DNA of 64,000 nt from Thermoplasmata archaeon (GCA_021806235.1 JAJZXU010000002.1:1-64000), one strand, 5' to 3'. Positions 8,355-17,394 are shown, numbered from the stretch's first letter. Program-made: numbers and translations. The notes: generated by a model from the letters alone, not told the origin.

Positions 8355-9346
8355 TATACAACACCTGACTCATTTATTCTATCTATTACTATCAATGCTA
8401 AATCCATCAATAGATCTATATCATCCGATCTCCCTATATTATTTAAATTTTCAACGGATTTCATAATATAATCCTTGGCTATTCTAAATGCATAGTCAAT
8501 GGAATCTGTCCTGACCAGTATGTCCTTAAATACCTTTTTATAATCATTACCACGGTATCCATTTTTTAATATTTTTATTAAAATGTCTCTATCCCTATCA
8601 TTTGAATGCCCCAGTGCATATATTATTGGCAGTGTTATAACATCGTGGTTTAAATCTACCATTGTAGGTTTTCCCATATCATTTTCGTTGCCCACAACGT
8701 CTAAAATATCATCGGTTATCTGGAATGCCATCCCCATATTGTATGCAAAACTGGTTAATTTTTCGGAAATATTTTTATCAACCGATGCAGCCATTGTTGC
8801 ACCCATGGAGCATGCCGCAAAGAAATCCGCAGTTTTACTTTTTATTATATTCATATACGTTTCAATATCAAGATTTAAATTGCCTATGTTTACTGCCTCC
8901 AAAATCTGGCCTTCAGCCAATCTTGATGATGCATCAGCCATAACCTTTGATACATCTTTTCCGTATCTTGAACCCAGTTCATATGCCTTTGCAAAGAGAT
9001 AATCCCCAACAACAATTGCATTATTTATTCCATCCCTGGAGCTTAATGTCTCTCTTCCCCTTCTATATGGTGAATTATCTATTATATCGTCATGGATTAA
9101 ACTTGCTGTATGTATTAACTCATAACCTGCAGCAAGGTCAAGAATATTTTTATATGGCTTATCTGATGATATTTCATATGATAAAATTGTTAATAATGGT
9201 CTGAATCTCTTACCACCTGCCTCAATTGTATATTTGGCCAGCTCATATAAATAACTCTGGTCTGTTTTTATTGTTTCCAGGAGTCTTTCATTAACCTCAT
9301 TAATTTTGTCACGTAAACCAGATGACCATTCATAAAAGCTTTTCAT
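8354..9346 (-). CDS. idsA: Geranylgeranyl/farnesyl diphosphate synthase
   Basis: This prenyltransferase makes the isoprenoid chain of archaeal ether lipids. The first Asp-rich motif is HDDIIDNSPYRRGRET and the second is QITDDILDVVG; the GKRFRPLL segment is also present. The start MKSFYEWSSG at 9346 is chosen: a TTTTTAATA box lies about 25-30 bp before it, fitting a leaderless mRNA. An upstream ATG at 9382 would add 12 hydrophobic residues that start inside the promoter. The two residues ahead of the first DDxxD would set chain length but are not decisive here. Confidence 0.92.
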   Translation of the reverse strand: MKSFYEWSSGLRDKINEVNERLLETIKTDQSYLYELAKYTIEAGGKRFRPLLTILSYEISSDKPYKNILDLAAGYELIHTASLIHDDIIDNSPYRRGRETLSSRDGINNAIVVGDYLFAKAYELGSRYGKDVSKVMADASSRLAEGQILEAVNIGNLNLDIETYMNIIKSKTADFFAACSMGATMAASVDKNISEKLTSFAYNMGMAFQITDDILDVVGNENDMGKPTMVDLNHDVITLPIIYALGHSNDRDRDILIKILKNGYRGNDYKKVFKDILVRTDSIDYAFRIAKDYIMKSVENLNNIGRSDDIDLLMDLALIVIDRINESGVV

Positions 9347-9410
9347 TGATACACCGAATAAATAATGTATTAAAAATAACAATTTAAGGTTTGTTAAAAT
9401 TTTTTAATTT

Positions 9411-9683
9411 TTATTTTGCAAGAACAATTTCTATGGATGAAACGTTAGATGTACCTTTTTCTCCCTCTAAAACTTCAGTATCGAGTTTTATGCTTTCGTA
9501 TTTTATCGCCTGGACAAACTTATGCTTTGTTATCTCAGCAATATCAACAGCCTTGCTTATTGCCTTACCCCTGGCTTTTATGACAATACGATTTGTTTCA
9601 GCATTATTAAACTGGGTCACTATAGCAAGCACATAGTTCATAGTTGGTTTCTTTCCCACAAAGATTGTGTTTTCTTCTGCCAT
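9411..9683 (-). CDS. albA: Chromatin protein Alba
   Basis: A 90-aa DNA/RNA-binding chromatin protein. It has the Alba pattern: FVGKKPTMNYVLAIVTQF near the N-terminus (with the conserved Lys acetylated/methylated in some archaea), then IVIKARGKAISKAVDIAEI. A TATA-like stretch around 9708-9720 sits about 29 bp before the ATG, fitting a leaderless transcript. Confidence 0.95.
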   Translation of the reverse strand: MAEENTIFVGKKPTMNYVLAIVTQFNNAETNRIVIKARGKAISKAVDIAEITKHKFVQAIKYESIKLDTEVLEGEKGTSNVSSIEIVLAK

Positions 9684-9704
9684 GAAAATTACCTTATGTG
9701 GTTA

Positions 9705-9720
9705 TTTATTTTAAATATAT
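9705..9720 (-). promoter_or_regulatory. Probable albA promoter (TATA box)
   Basis: On the minus strand this reads ATATATTTAAAATAAA, an archaeal TATA-like box. Its centre is about 29 bp upstream of the albA ATG at 9683, so transcription would begin at or next to the start codon. Inferred from spacing only. Confidence 0.45.
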
Positions 9721-9790
9721 AATTATATCGCTAATGCCGGTAAACATTTCGGAATTTATTAGTAATATTATATGATAGGCTAAAAAGCAA

Positions 9791-10180
9791 TTATTTTAAT
9801 CTTATCATTGTGTCTGTATTTATTACGCCCTCCATATTTCTTATATCATCAACCTCGGAATTAAGCTCATCCAAATTATTTTTTGTTAACCTTATTGCTA
9901 TATCTATACTCCCAGAAAACTCATATAAATCATTATATTTTTTTCTCATTTTTTTTAATACATTTTCCGCCTTTCCCGGGTCTACCTTTATCAAAACGAT
10001 GCTATCAACAGATGATACCGTCTCTATTGTAAATTTTTTAATTATCTTATTCTTATACAGATTCGTAATTCTCTTTCTTATGGTACCCTCAGAAACATTA
10101 AATTTTCTTGCAATCTCAATATTTTTCTCTCTTGAATTATTCCGGAGTGCTTCAAGTATTTTATAATCAAGTTCATCCAT
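9791..10180 (-). CDS. Lrp/AsnC-family transcriptional regulator
   Basis: A 129-aa regulator. Residues 1-50 carry the winged helix-turn-helix (LDYKILEALRNNSR, IARKFNVSEGTIRKRI). The rest is a short RAM-like ligand domain (ETVSSVDSIVLIKV...IRNMEGVINTDTMIRL). Its target and effector are unknown; the lysine operon begins about 7 kb away and is not obviously linked. Confidence 0.88.
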   Translation of the reverse strand: MDELDYKILEALRNNSREKNIEIARKFNVSEGTIRKRITNLYKNKIIKKFTIETVSSVDSIVLIKVDPGKAENVLKKMRKKYNDLYEFSGSIDIAIRLTKNNLDELNSEVDDIRNMEGVINTDTMIRLK

Positions 10181-10219
10181 AAAACTTTATATCAGGTAAA
10201 GATTTAAATTTATTTATTA

Positions 10220-10471
10220 TTATCTGTACATTCCTTTTCCTTCATTGCCTGTCTTTTTTATTAACTCCCTGGGTACCTTCATCAATCTCATTAAATTTGT
10301 TGCCTGCATCTGGTAAATAGGTAAACCAGTATTAATGTCATTACCTGACCTTTCTATTGCCATTATTTCCATTTTTATTTCAAGTACAGTGCCGTCTTCC
10401 AGTGTTACCCTTATCCATTTTGGCTCCTCTTCAAGTTCAAATCCTATTACTCCATTATTTTCATCGTCCAT
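10220..10471 (-). CDS. Small acidic protein of unknown function
   Basis: An 83-aa protein, not recognised. It begins with an acidic stretch, then alternates strands (PKWIRVTLEDGTVLEIKMEI) and ends with a basic segment VPRELIKKTGNEGKGMYR. The pattern suggests a small beta-rich domain. It has its own promoter-like AT-rich upstream region and follows native codon use. No membrane segment or cysteine is present. Confidence 0.65.
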   Translation of the reverse strand: MDDENNGVIGFELEEEPKWIRVTLEDGTVLEIKMEIMAIERSGNDINTGLPIYQMQATNLMRLMKVPRELIKKTGNEGKGMYR

Positions 10472-10616
10472 AATACGTGAATGAAACCTAATATAAAAAC
10501 ATCTTTAAATTTAATATATGTTTACAGGATGATGAATCCAGCATATCATATAAGAGTTAATTCTAATTTGTTATAGTTTTGCAGGATTCTGGCAGGTAAC
10601 TGAATTTCCTGAACAA

Positions 10617-10766
10617 TTAAATAAGATATATAAGGAAACTTTTTATATATTGTTTGCCATATGATGATTTATAATTTAGATTGAATTCATTGCCTAACAG
10701 TATTTTAGAGGAATTTACTGTTACTATGTTTGTATAGATGTATGATGTATTCTTGCTGTTATTACT
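10617..10766 (-). pseudogene. Paralogue fragment of the secreted Asn-rich protein (central part)
   Basis: The minus strand encodes 49 residues including SSKILLGNEFNLNYKSSYG, nearly identical to the central part of the full-length gene at 11018-11893 (about 11400-11510 in DNA). There is no start, signal peptide or C-terminal domain. It abuts the stop codon of the small membrane protein gene. This is the relic of a second copy, and shows the family has duplicated and decayed here. Confidence 0.8.
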
Positions 10767-11016
10767 GAATTTTAGAATTATCATTTTTTTGATCATCTAA
10801 ATTCTGTTTTTTCATGAACTTAAAAATAATTATAAAAGATATAATCATTGTAGCAAGCAAGATGGATAGTATTAAGCTAATAATTTTTACTTCTCTCTTA
10901 ATAAAAAAATCATATAAAAATGTTATAAGGTATAAAACTGATGCCGATGATGCAAAAATTACTGCAAGAATAAAAAGTTTCCGTTGCCTCTTTAACCGTT
11001 TAACAGTGTCCAGCAT
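10762..11016 (-). CDS. Small two-helix membrane protein coupled to the Asn-rich precursor (immunity-like)
   Basis: 84 aa starting MLDTVKRLKRQRKLF. A strongly basic N-terminus is followed by two transmembrane helices (about 14-36 and 43-66) and a polar tail ending KNDNSKIQ. The ATG at 11016 lies one base after the stop of the precursor gene, and a GGAGG sits 8 nt before it, inside the precursor's last codons. Translational coupling is therefore likely. An upstream ATG at 11049 would overlap the precursor by 32 nt. Small two-helix membrane proteins placed like this often give immunity to a bacteriocin-like product; that role is an inference, with no family match recognised. Confidence 0.6.
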   Translation of the reverse strand: MLDTVKRLKRQRKLFILAVIFASSASVLYLITFLYDFFIKREVKIISLILSILLATMIISFIIIFKFMKKQNLDDQKNDNSKIQ

Positions 11017-11017
11017 C

Positions 11018-11893
11018 CTACCAGCCTCCAAAGCAATTATTTCCATCATGGTAAACAGACAATACCAGTGAACCAAACCCAATACCCAAACTAGCCAAGA
11101 CTCCCAATCCAAGAAGCACACTTGTACCTCCAGTTGCAGCATCAAAAATCGCTAATCCGATAGTTATCGCCGCTAATACCAAAATAGTTCCTATCATGCT
11201 TAAAATGCAATTCCAGTTATAGTCTATTATTATTGATTCTGTTTTATCTATCTCCACATTCTTAATATTATTATTTGTATTCTTAAGCATATTACCCATT
11301 GCCAATGCTATATATCCATACTCCATACCGAACTTATGCATTGTATTATTACTGGAACCCATATAATTCATAGATATTAATTCAATAGAATTTATTAATG
11401 TTTTCATCTGATTGCCATATGATGATTTATAATTCAGGTTGAATTCATTGCCCAATAATATTTTAGAGGAATTTATAGGAACTATATTTGCATAGACGTA
11501 TGATGTGTTGGTATTATTGCTACCGGATATTATATCTGCTATTTCTACCTTGTAATTATTAAACCTCTCTGTAAATGCAATGGAATATCTTATATTAGAA
11601 TTGTTATAGTACTGCACTAAATAATTTGTGCTGTTTGTTTTTATATAATCTGATTTGTATGGTGTAATATTATTATTACTGGCATTATCCTTATATGAGT
11701 ATATGCTGTTTATTGATGTTTTATTGATACTGTTAAAATTTATAGCTCCACTCTTTGATACAGCATAATTATGCATGAATGTAATATTATTTATTTTTAC
11801 AGATTTATCTGTATTATTATTTGAAGCTGCTTTTTCATCTATACGGTTAATATTATTTAATGGTGCGGTATTAAAGGATATCATGATAAACAT
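11018..11893 (-). CDS. Secreted Asn-rich protein with Cys-bounded hydrophobic C-terminal peptide
   Basis: 291 aa as an open frame from ATG 11893. The central 200 residues are rich in Asn, Ser, Thr and Tyr, typical of proteins exposed outside an acidophile. The last ~65 residues change character: NWNCILSMIGTILVLAAITI, a Gly-rich hydrophobic stretch (TSVLLGLGVLASLGIGFGSL), then NNCFGGW at the C-terminus. Two cysteines thus bracket two hydrophobic helices. The frame stays open upstream and would complete a signal peptide (IIIAISILVVTMFIMISF), but the only ATG that could start it, at 11940, is out of frame by an apparent slip in an AT-repeat. The gene may therefore be inactive or variable. Confidence 0.6.
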   Translation of the reverse strand: MFIMISFNTAPLNNINRIDEKAASNNNTDKSVKINNITFMHNYAVSKSGAINFNSINKTSINSIYSYKDNASNNNITPYKSDYIKTNSTNYLVQYYNNSNIRYSIAFTERFNNYKVEIADIISGSNNTNTSYVYANIVPINSSKILLGNEFNLNYKSSYGNQMKTLINSIELISMNYMGSSNNTMHKFGMEYGYIALAMGNMLKNTNNNIKNVEIDKTESIIIDYNWNCILSMIGTILVLAAITIGLAIFDAATGGTSVLLGLGVLASLGIGFGSLVLSVYHDGNNCFGGW

Positions 11894-12089
11894 TGTAACT
11901 ACTAAAATGGATATGGCTATTATTATATTATTCTTTCCATAATATAATATATAAATATTTTTATGCGTTCAATAATAGATGATGTTCTGAAATTGATTTA
12001 CATAAAAAGTTACACATAGGTACAAAATTGTTATCAAAATCAGTAAAAAAAGACAGTTACAAATAAGGGTTTAAAAATATCAGTTCCTG

Positions 12090-12227
12090 TTATGTAAAAT
12101 GGACGGGGTTAAGAATTGAAGTAATATTATTAATGTTTATATAACTGCTTTTAACGTTGCTTTTAACATTATTGGCATTGTTTATATCATTATGATTGAC
12201 AGGAGAATAAGCAATCATTATAAACAT
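12090..12227 (-). pseudogene. Paralogue fragment of the secreted Asn-rich protein (N-terminal part)
   Basis: From ATG 12227 the minus strand gives MFIMIAYSPVNHNDINNANN and ends after 45 residues. It matches the start of the gene at 11018-11893 (MFIMISFNTAPLNNINR, then INNIT). The frame is open further upstream to about 12290, where it abuts the lysK stop, and would add a signal-peptide-like IASLIVVA; no start codon was found there. It is a truncated duplicate. Confidence 0.7.
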
Positions 12228-12292
12228 GGCAACAACAATTAACGATGCTATTTGTATTTTTGTTTTATAATAATAATTTGTAATAAGCGTTT

Positions 12293-13360
12293 CTATCTGT
12301 ATTTATTAGAAATAGAAATTAATGAATCAGATATAATATCGGTGCATTTATAGATCTCATTTATGTTTATCACTTCACTGTTAGTATGTGATAATTTTGT
12401 ATCTCCAGGGCCATATGTTATTACCGGTATTCTCCATTTATTGCCAAGTGTATTCATATCACCTGATCCACTTTTAAAGATTAATTTTGGCTTCATGTTG
12501 TTTTTTGCTATGGCATCCTTAAACGATAATACAAGACCACTTTTAAGGTCGGATATATACGGTTCTGTTCTGTTTTCGATGTTATAACTGCAATTATCCT
12601 TTAATATGTCATTTATATACAGTTTCATTTCATTTACAATGTCATTCTCGTTTATGGATTTGGGGTACCTCAAATCTATGTACATCGAGGCTTTTTCCGG
12701 CGTTTTGTTATCATATTCACCACCATTAAATTTTGTGATACCTGCGGTTACACTGTTAAAATCCTTATTATAACCATATTTTAACCTTATTTTTTGCCAT
12801 AGTGCTATCAATGAATCTATTGCATTTTCCTCCATCCATGAGGAGCTTGCATGGTGTGATTCACTTTTTTTCTCTATTTTTAATAGCAATCTTCCCTTAT
12901 AGCCTGCAGTTATATTTTCAGGTCCACCGGGCTCCCCGAATATTGCATAATCATATTTATCATAATTATTTAATATATTGTATATACCCTTGCTATCGCT
13001 CTCTTCACCGGAAGCCGCCGATATTAACAATTTGCCATTGAAACCATTTTTTATTGCCTTGTTTGCTCCCAGGATCAGTGATAACAGTGATGATTTTGCA
13101 TCAACTGCACCACGACCATAAATTAAATCATTATCAATTTTAACATCAAGAAATCCCGGAACAGTATCTTCATGACCGCATAAAAAAACAGATGGTTTGT
13201 TTTTGCCGTTTACCGATATAACATTTAATTTATCGTCTATTACAGGGTCCTCAAAATCCAAATCTACCATATACTCTTTTATTAACCTGGCTATTTCATG
13301 CTCATCACCGCTTGGGGAATAAACATTCAGTAAATTAATTAGCATATCCTTTGCATTCAT
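12293..13360 (-). CDS. lysK: [LysW]-lysine/ornithine hydrolase
   Basis: Last step of LysW-dependent lysine synthesis: it releases the amino acid from the LysW carrier. The 355-aa M20-type metallopeptidase shows FLCGHEDTVPGFL (metal His/Asp), GRGAVDAKSSLL, SAASGEESDSKGI (catalytic Glu pair) and GPGDTKLSHTNSEVI near the C-terminus (last metal His). Its ATG overlaps the lysX stop by 4 nt. It is the distal gene of the operon. Confidence 0.92.
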   Translation of the reverse strand: MNAKDMLINLLNVYSPSGDEHEIARLIKEYMVDLDFEDPVIDDKLNVISVNGKNKPSVFLCGHEDTVPGFLDVKIDNDLIYGRGAVDAKSSLLSLILGANKAIKNGFNGKLLISAASGEESDSKGIYNILNNYDKYDYAIFGEPGGPENITAGYKGRLLLKIEKKSESHHASSSWMEENAIDSLIALWQKIRLKYGYNKDFNSVTAGITKFNGGEYDNKTPEKASMYIDLRYPKSINENDIVNEMKLYINDILKDNCSYNIENRTEPYISDLKSGLVLSFKDAIAKNNMKPKLIFKSGSGDMNTLGNKWRIPVITYGPGDTKLSHTNSEVININEIYKCTDIISDSLISISNKYR

Positions 13361-14205
13361 TTTTTTGCCTCTGATATCAGATAATCTGCTATATAATCTG
13401 GTATATTTATTCCTGTAACCGGAACGGTGTTTTTAAATTCTGTATTGCCATTTATTTCGTTTACAAAATAGCCTTCTTTTGATTCAAGAATATCTATGCC
13501 ATATATTCCCGGCCCTACCGCTTCGGCAGATTTCAGAGCTATTTCCTCTATTTCAGGAGTTATTTCAAGTTTTTCTGCCCTGCCGCCCAGTGCTGTGTTT
13601 GTCCTCCAGTCATCCGGTGCATTGTACCTGTATATACCTGCTACCACATTATCATTAACAACAAAAACTCTCAAATCACGGTTAAAGCCATTTATAAATT
13701 CCTGCGTATAATTTATCTGGTATAAGGGGTACATATAATCCTTATATTCTGAAACATCCATTGCAGCATAGTAATCATTCAATAATGATATCATCCTGCC
13801 CCAGCTACCTGTAACAGGTTTTGTAACCGCTTTATTATTGAAATCACCACTAAATGATTTTAAAAATGTTTCCTTATTAAACGAAACAAATGTTTTGGGT
13901 ATTTTTATGCTATTTTTTGATAACATTAGTGATGTGAACATTTTATTTCCAGTTATAACCGTTGAATTGAAATTATTTACTATTTTATTTCCTGTAAATT
14001 CTACGTACGCAGTAGAATGTAAATTTCTATAATAGCCGGTGGATCTCTGCAATGATATATCTCCGAAATCATAATTATTATCTTTTAAATCTAAATTCAT
14101 GTTTTTAACATCAATCAGGGAAACATCCACATTTTTATCATTTAGGGCCTTAATTATAGACCTTTCTTCCCATCTTATTATATCATAAATCAGAGATATT
14201 CTCAT
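13357..14205 (-). CDS. lysX: [LysW]-aminoadipate ligase (LysX/ArgX)
   Basis: An ATP-grasp ligase that joins the alpha-amino group of aminoadipate (and perhaps glutamate) to the C-terminal Glu of LysW. The 282-aa protein has the ATP-grasp core KPVTGSWGRMISLL, INGFNRDLRVFVV and the metal-binding VNEINGNTEFKNTVPVTGIN. The TEFKN stretch favours the LysX over the ArgX subtype, as an inference; no separate arginine set is seen here, so dual use stays possible. It overlaps lysJ upstream and lysK downstream by 4 nt each. Confidence 0.9.
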   Translation of the reverse strand: MRISLIYDIIRWEERSIIKALNDKNVDVSLIDVKNMNLDLKDNNYDFGDISLQRSTGYYRNLHSTAYVEFTGNKIVNNFNSTVITGNKMFTSLMLSKNSIKIPKTFVSFNKETFLKSFSGDFNNKAVTKPVTGSWGRMISLLNDYYAAMDVSEYKDYMYPLYQINYTQEFINGFNRDLRVFVVNDNVVAGIYRYNAPDDWRTNTALGGRAEKLEITPEIEEIALKSAEAVGPGIYGIDILESKEGYFVNEINGNTEFKNTVPVTGINIPDYIADYLISEAKK

Positions 14206-15383
14206 TTTAAAACCTCCTGATAATATGATTTTATTGAATTCCCCATTATTTCGGAGGCTTCAATTATTTCATCATTGCTGATTATATATGGCGGTAGCAT
14301 CCTTATTATATTTATTCCAGAATATAATGGTAAAACACCATCATTTATCATTTTCATTAAGATGGGTAAGAATTTAATTTTTAACTCTATGGCATCCATT
14401 AATCCCAAACCCCTTATTTCCTTAACTATTTTTATCCCCTCCAAATTCTCATCTAGGGTTTTTCTCAATAACTCGCCTTTTCTGTATACATCATTTAATA
14501 ATTCCGGTGTCAACTGTTCGATAACAGAATAACCTGCAGCACAGGCTATTGGATTTCCACCTGTTGTTGATGATTGTTCACCCTTCTCAAGATTATCCAT
14601 GTATTCCTTTTTGCCTGCAGTTATGGATAATGGTATGCCACCTCCTATGCCCTTGCCTATTGTTATTATATCAGGTTTTATATTAAAGTTTTCATGTGCC
14701 CACATTTTTCCAGTTCTTCCCAAACCAGACTGTATCTCATCTGCGACCAGAATGATATTTTTTTCTGCCGTTATTTCCCCCAGCTGCTCTACATAATCAT
14801 TATCCGGTATGTTTATTCCACCTTCTCCCTGAACTGCCTCAAAGAATACACCTGCAATGTCATCATCATTTTTTATCATATTTAAATCATCATAATTATT
14901 ATATCTGATAAATTCAACATCCTTCATTAAAATATCACCGAAATATTTCCTGTATTTATTTGAATGTGTAATCGATAACGCCCCCAATGTTTTACCATGG
15001 TATGAATTTGTCATTGCAATAATTTTGTGTTTTTTTGATGATTTTTTTATTACCTTTATTGCGGCCTCTATAGCTTCGGCACCGGTATTGCCAAGATAAA
15101 ATTTATTTAAGCCATCTGGAACTATTTTCGATAACTTATCCACAAAGTTTGATCTTGCTTCAGTATACTCCGATGCGTGTGCAATGGGTATCCTGTCGTA
15201 TTGGTTGCATATTGCGTTTTTTACGTTTTTATTTGAATAACCTAAAATTGCAACACCATAACCTCCCATCATATCTATATACTTTTTACCATTTACATCA
15301 AAAAGTGTTGAGTCAACACCCCTTAATATATTAACAGGCAATCTCTGGTATGTATTTGCTATATATTCATCCTCATAATTCAT
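14202..15383 (-). CDS. lysJ: [LysW]-aminoadipate semialdehyde transaminase
   Basis: A class III PLP aminotransferase of 393 aa that converts LysW-bound aminoadipate semialdehyde to LysW-lysine. Visible are GNTGAEAIEAAIKV, MTNSYHGKTLGALS, LVADEIQSGLGRTG (PLP-binding Asp) and the Schiff-base Lys in IITIGKGIGGGIPLS. Like other members it resembles acetylornithine aminotransferase and could serve arginine synthesis too. It overlaps lysZ by 11 nt. Confidence 0.92.
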   Translation of the reverse strand: MNYEDEYIANTYQRLPVNILRGVDSTLFDVNGKKYIDMMGGYGVAILGYSNKNVKNAICNQYDRIPIAHASEYTEARSNFVDKLSKIVPDGLNKFYLGNTGAEAIEAAIKVIKKSSKKHKIIAMTNSYHGKTLGALSITHSNKYRKYFGDILMKDVEFIRYNNYDDLNMIKNDDDIAGVFFEAVQGEGGINIPDNDYVEQLGEITAEKNIILVADEIQSGLGRTGKMWAHENFNIKPDIITIGKGIGGGIPLSITAGKKEYMDNLEKGEQSSTTGGNPIACAAGYSVIEQLTPELLNDVYRKGELLRKTLDENLEGIKIVKEIRGLGLMDAIELKIKFLPILMKMINDGVLPLYSGINIIRMLPPYIISNDEIIEASEIMGNSIKSYYQEVLK

Positions 15384-16137
15384 TGTAAATCACCGTTCCA
15401 TCATAAATATCATTGAATGGATTTGATATTATTACCTTTTTAACCCCATAATCCAGTGCTTCTATTGCAGCCATAAGTTTTTTATCCATTCCATGGCCCA
15501 CATCTTTCATAATGCTCTTTATATACGTTTCATCCGCTTTTTCTATTATTTTATTATTTATATATAAACCATTTACATTTGTTAACAACATCAATGCATC
15601 TGCTCCCATATAACCTGCGACATAAGCGGCTGCACGATCAGCATCAACGTTTAAATAACTTTCATTGCAGTATGCTATTGGTGATATAACAGGTATATAT
15701 CCGGAATCAAGGATATTTTTTAATGGTGCTATATCAACATCTGTGATCTTGCCAGTATATCCACCATCTATTACCATTTTCCTTCCCTTTTCATTTATTA
15801 TTATTAATTTTTCCTTTCTCTTAGCATTTATTATGCCATTTATGGATACTGCTTTTAATCCAGCCCTCCTTAAATTTAAAACAATTTTATTACTTATTAA
15901 ATTCATTACCATTGTAAAAAGTTCTAGGGTTTTCTTATCTGTATACCTGCTTCTTATCCCTTCGGGTGAGGTTACGTATTTTTTTTCATAGTTTAAAATT
16001 TCTGAATGGTTATCCAGATAATTGCCTCCACCATGAACTATTATAATCTCGTCATCTATATTTTTTAAAATATTATAAAAATTTTCATTTTCTATAGCGT
16101 TTTCCAGTATGCTTCCACCTATTTTTATTACTATCAT
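15373..16137 (-). CDS. lysZ: [LysW]-aminoadipate kinase
   Basis: An amino acid kinase of the N-acetylglutamate kinase fold that phosphorylates the side-chain carboxylate of LysW-aminoadipate. The 254-aa protein has VIKIGGSIL at the start, IIVHGGGNYLDNH, then DADRAAAYVAGYMGADALML (nucleotide-binding) and DVGHGMDKKLMAAIEAL. Length is that of archaeal LysZ/ArgB. It is separated from lysY by 3 nt. Confidence 0.92.
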   Translation of the reverse strand: MIVIKIGGSILENAIENENFYNILKNIDDEIIIVHGGGNYLDNHSEILNYEKKYVTSPEGIRSRYTDKKTLELFTMVMNLISNKIVLNLRRAGLKAVSINGIINAKRKEKLIIINEKGRKMVIDGGYTGKITDVDIAPLKNILDSGYIPVISPIAYCNESYLNVDADRAAAYVAGYMGADALMLLTNVNGLYINNKIIEKADETYIKSIMKDVGHGMDKKLMAAIEALDYGVKKVIISNPFNDIYDGTVIYNEL

Positions 16138-16140
16138 TTT

Positions 16141-17187
16141 TTACACCGGAAATAGTGATGGCATTATCAATGATTCATACTCATTGAATTTATACATTAA
16201 ATTCATTGACTGTATTGCATTGCCAGATGCACCTTTTATCATATTATCAATGGCGCCGAAAGAAACTACTCTTTTTATATAATTATCCATAGCAAAACCT
16301 ATATCAACAAAGTTTGACCCTATTACAGTTTTTGGATCAGGATATCTGTAATTACTTTTTTTATCCATTATAAGCCTTACAGATCTTTCATTACCATAAA
16401 ATTCTCTCAATAATGACCATAATTTCATTTCATCTGATACTGCATAAATGCTTGAAGTTGTTAATATGCCTCTGACCATATTAACGGAATGTGCTGATAA
16501 TGCTATTTTTATATCCTTATTGGATACATATTTTAATTCCTGCTCTATCTCTGGAGTATGCCTGTGATGAACAGGTTTGTAGGCCCTTATTGAATTAAAT
16601 CTTTCAGAGAAAACCTTGGATTCATCCAGCCCGGAACCGGATCCAGAGGAACCGACCTTTGCATCAACATTTATTATATTGCTATCCAGGCTTAATGATA
16701 AAAACGGTGCTATGCTATATATTGATGATGATGCTATGCATCCTGGGGTTGCTATGTACTTAGCATTTTTTATTTCATTTCTGTGTAATTCAGGCATGCC
16801 ATAAACAAATTTATTCAGTAAATCCGGGTAATTATGCTCAAATCCATACCATCCAGGATATTTTTCTGGATTCTTTAACCTGAAATCTGCACTCATATCT
16901 ATTATATTAACACCGGTTTCAACAAGATCGGGAACATATTTTATTGACGTCCCATGTGGTAATGCTAAAAATATCACGTCAACATCAGAAGCCACTTCCA
17001 TAGGTGTTTTATCGGAGAATCTTAAATCCGTTAATCCATATAAATCTGGATGTAGTCTTGACACTTTCTCATTTTTATGGCTTTTTGATGTTGCATATTT
17101 TATTTCAATATTTTCATGGTTTATTAGTAATCTTAATAATTCACCGCCAACGTATCCTGATGCACCTACAATGCCCGCTTTTATCAA
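16141..17187 (-). CDS. lysY: [LysW]-aminoadipate 6-phosphate reductase
   Basis: An NADPH-dependent reductase of the ArgC fold, 349 aa. It starts with (L/M)IKAGIVGASGYVGGELLRLL (Rossmann loop), has the catalytic Cys in YIATPGCIASSSIYS and VHHRHTPEIEQEL downstream. The start chosen is TTG at 17187, which follows the lysW TAA by one base and has GGGGAG just upstream; an ATG at 17214 would overlap lysW and add nine atypical residues. Confidence 0.92.
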   Translation of the reverse strand: MIKAGIVGASGYVGGELLRLLINHENIEIKYATSKSHKNEKVSRLHPDLYGLTDLRFSDKTPMEVASDVDVIFLALPHGTSIKYVPDLVETGVNIIDMSADFRLKNPEKYPGWYGFEHNYPDLLNKFVYGMPELHRNEIKNAKYIATPGCIASSSIYSIAPFLSLSLDSNIINVDAKVGSSGSGSGLDESKVFSERFNSIRAYKPVHHRHTPEIEQELKYVSNKDIKIALSAHSVNMVRGILTTSSIYAVSDEMKLWSLLREFYGNERSVRLIMDKKSNYRYPDPKTVIGSNFVDIGFAMDNYIKRVVSFGAIDNMIKGASGNAIQSMNLMYKFNEYESLIMPSLFPV

Positions 17188-17188
17188 T

Positions 17189-17362
17189 TTATTCTCCCCA
17201 GTCCTCTCCAACATTTTCAGCAGTTTTTATGCCAACGATATTTCCATTTATAGATGATATTTCATAGCTCATACCACACGATGAGCATTCTAATAGTTCC
17301 CCAACCATTGAATCGTCAGCCACTTCTACTTTTTCTCCACATATTTTGCATTTTGTTTCCAT
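17189..17362 (-). CDS. lysW: Amino-group carrier protein LysW
   Basis: A 57-aa acidic carrier that protects the amino group of biosynthetic intermediates. It has a zinc-binding pair CKICG (N-terminal) and CSSCG, and ends in EDWGE, whose terminal Glu is the attachment point. The ATG at 17362 is preferred: GGTGA lies 6 nt upstream. A GTG at 17374 is possible. It is the first gene of the lysW-Y-Z-J-X-K operon. Confidence 0.95.
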   Translation of the reverse strand: METKCKICGEKVEVADDSMVGELLECSSCGMSYEISSINGNIVGIKTAENVGEDWGE

Positions 17363-17394
17363 ATATTTCACCACTCTGTTATTTTTTACAGTTG

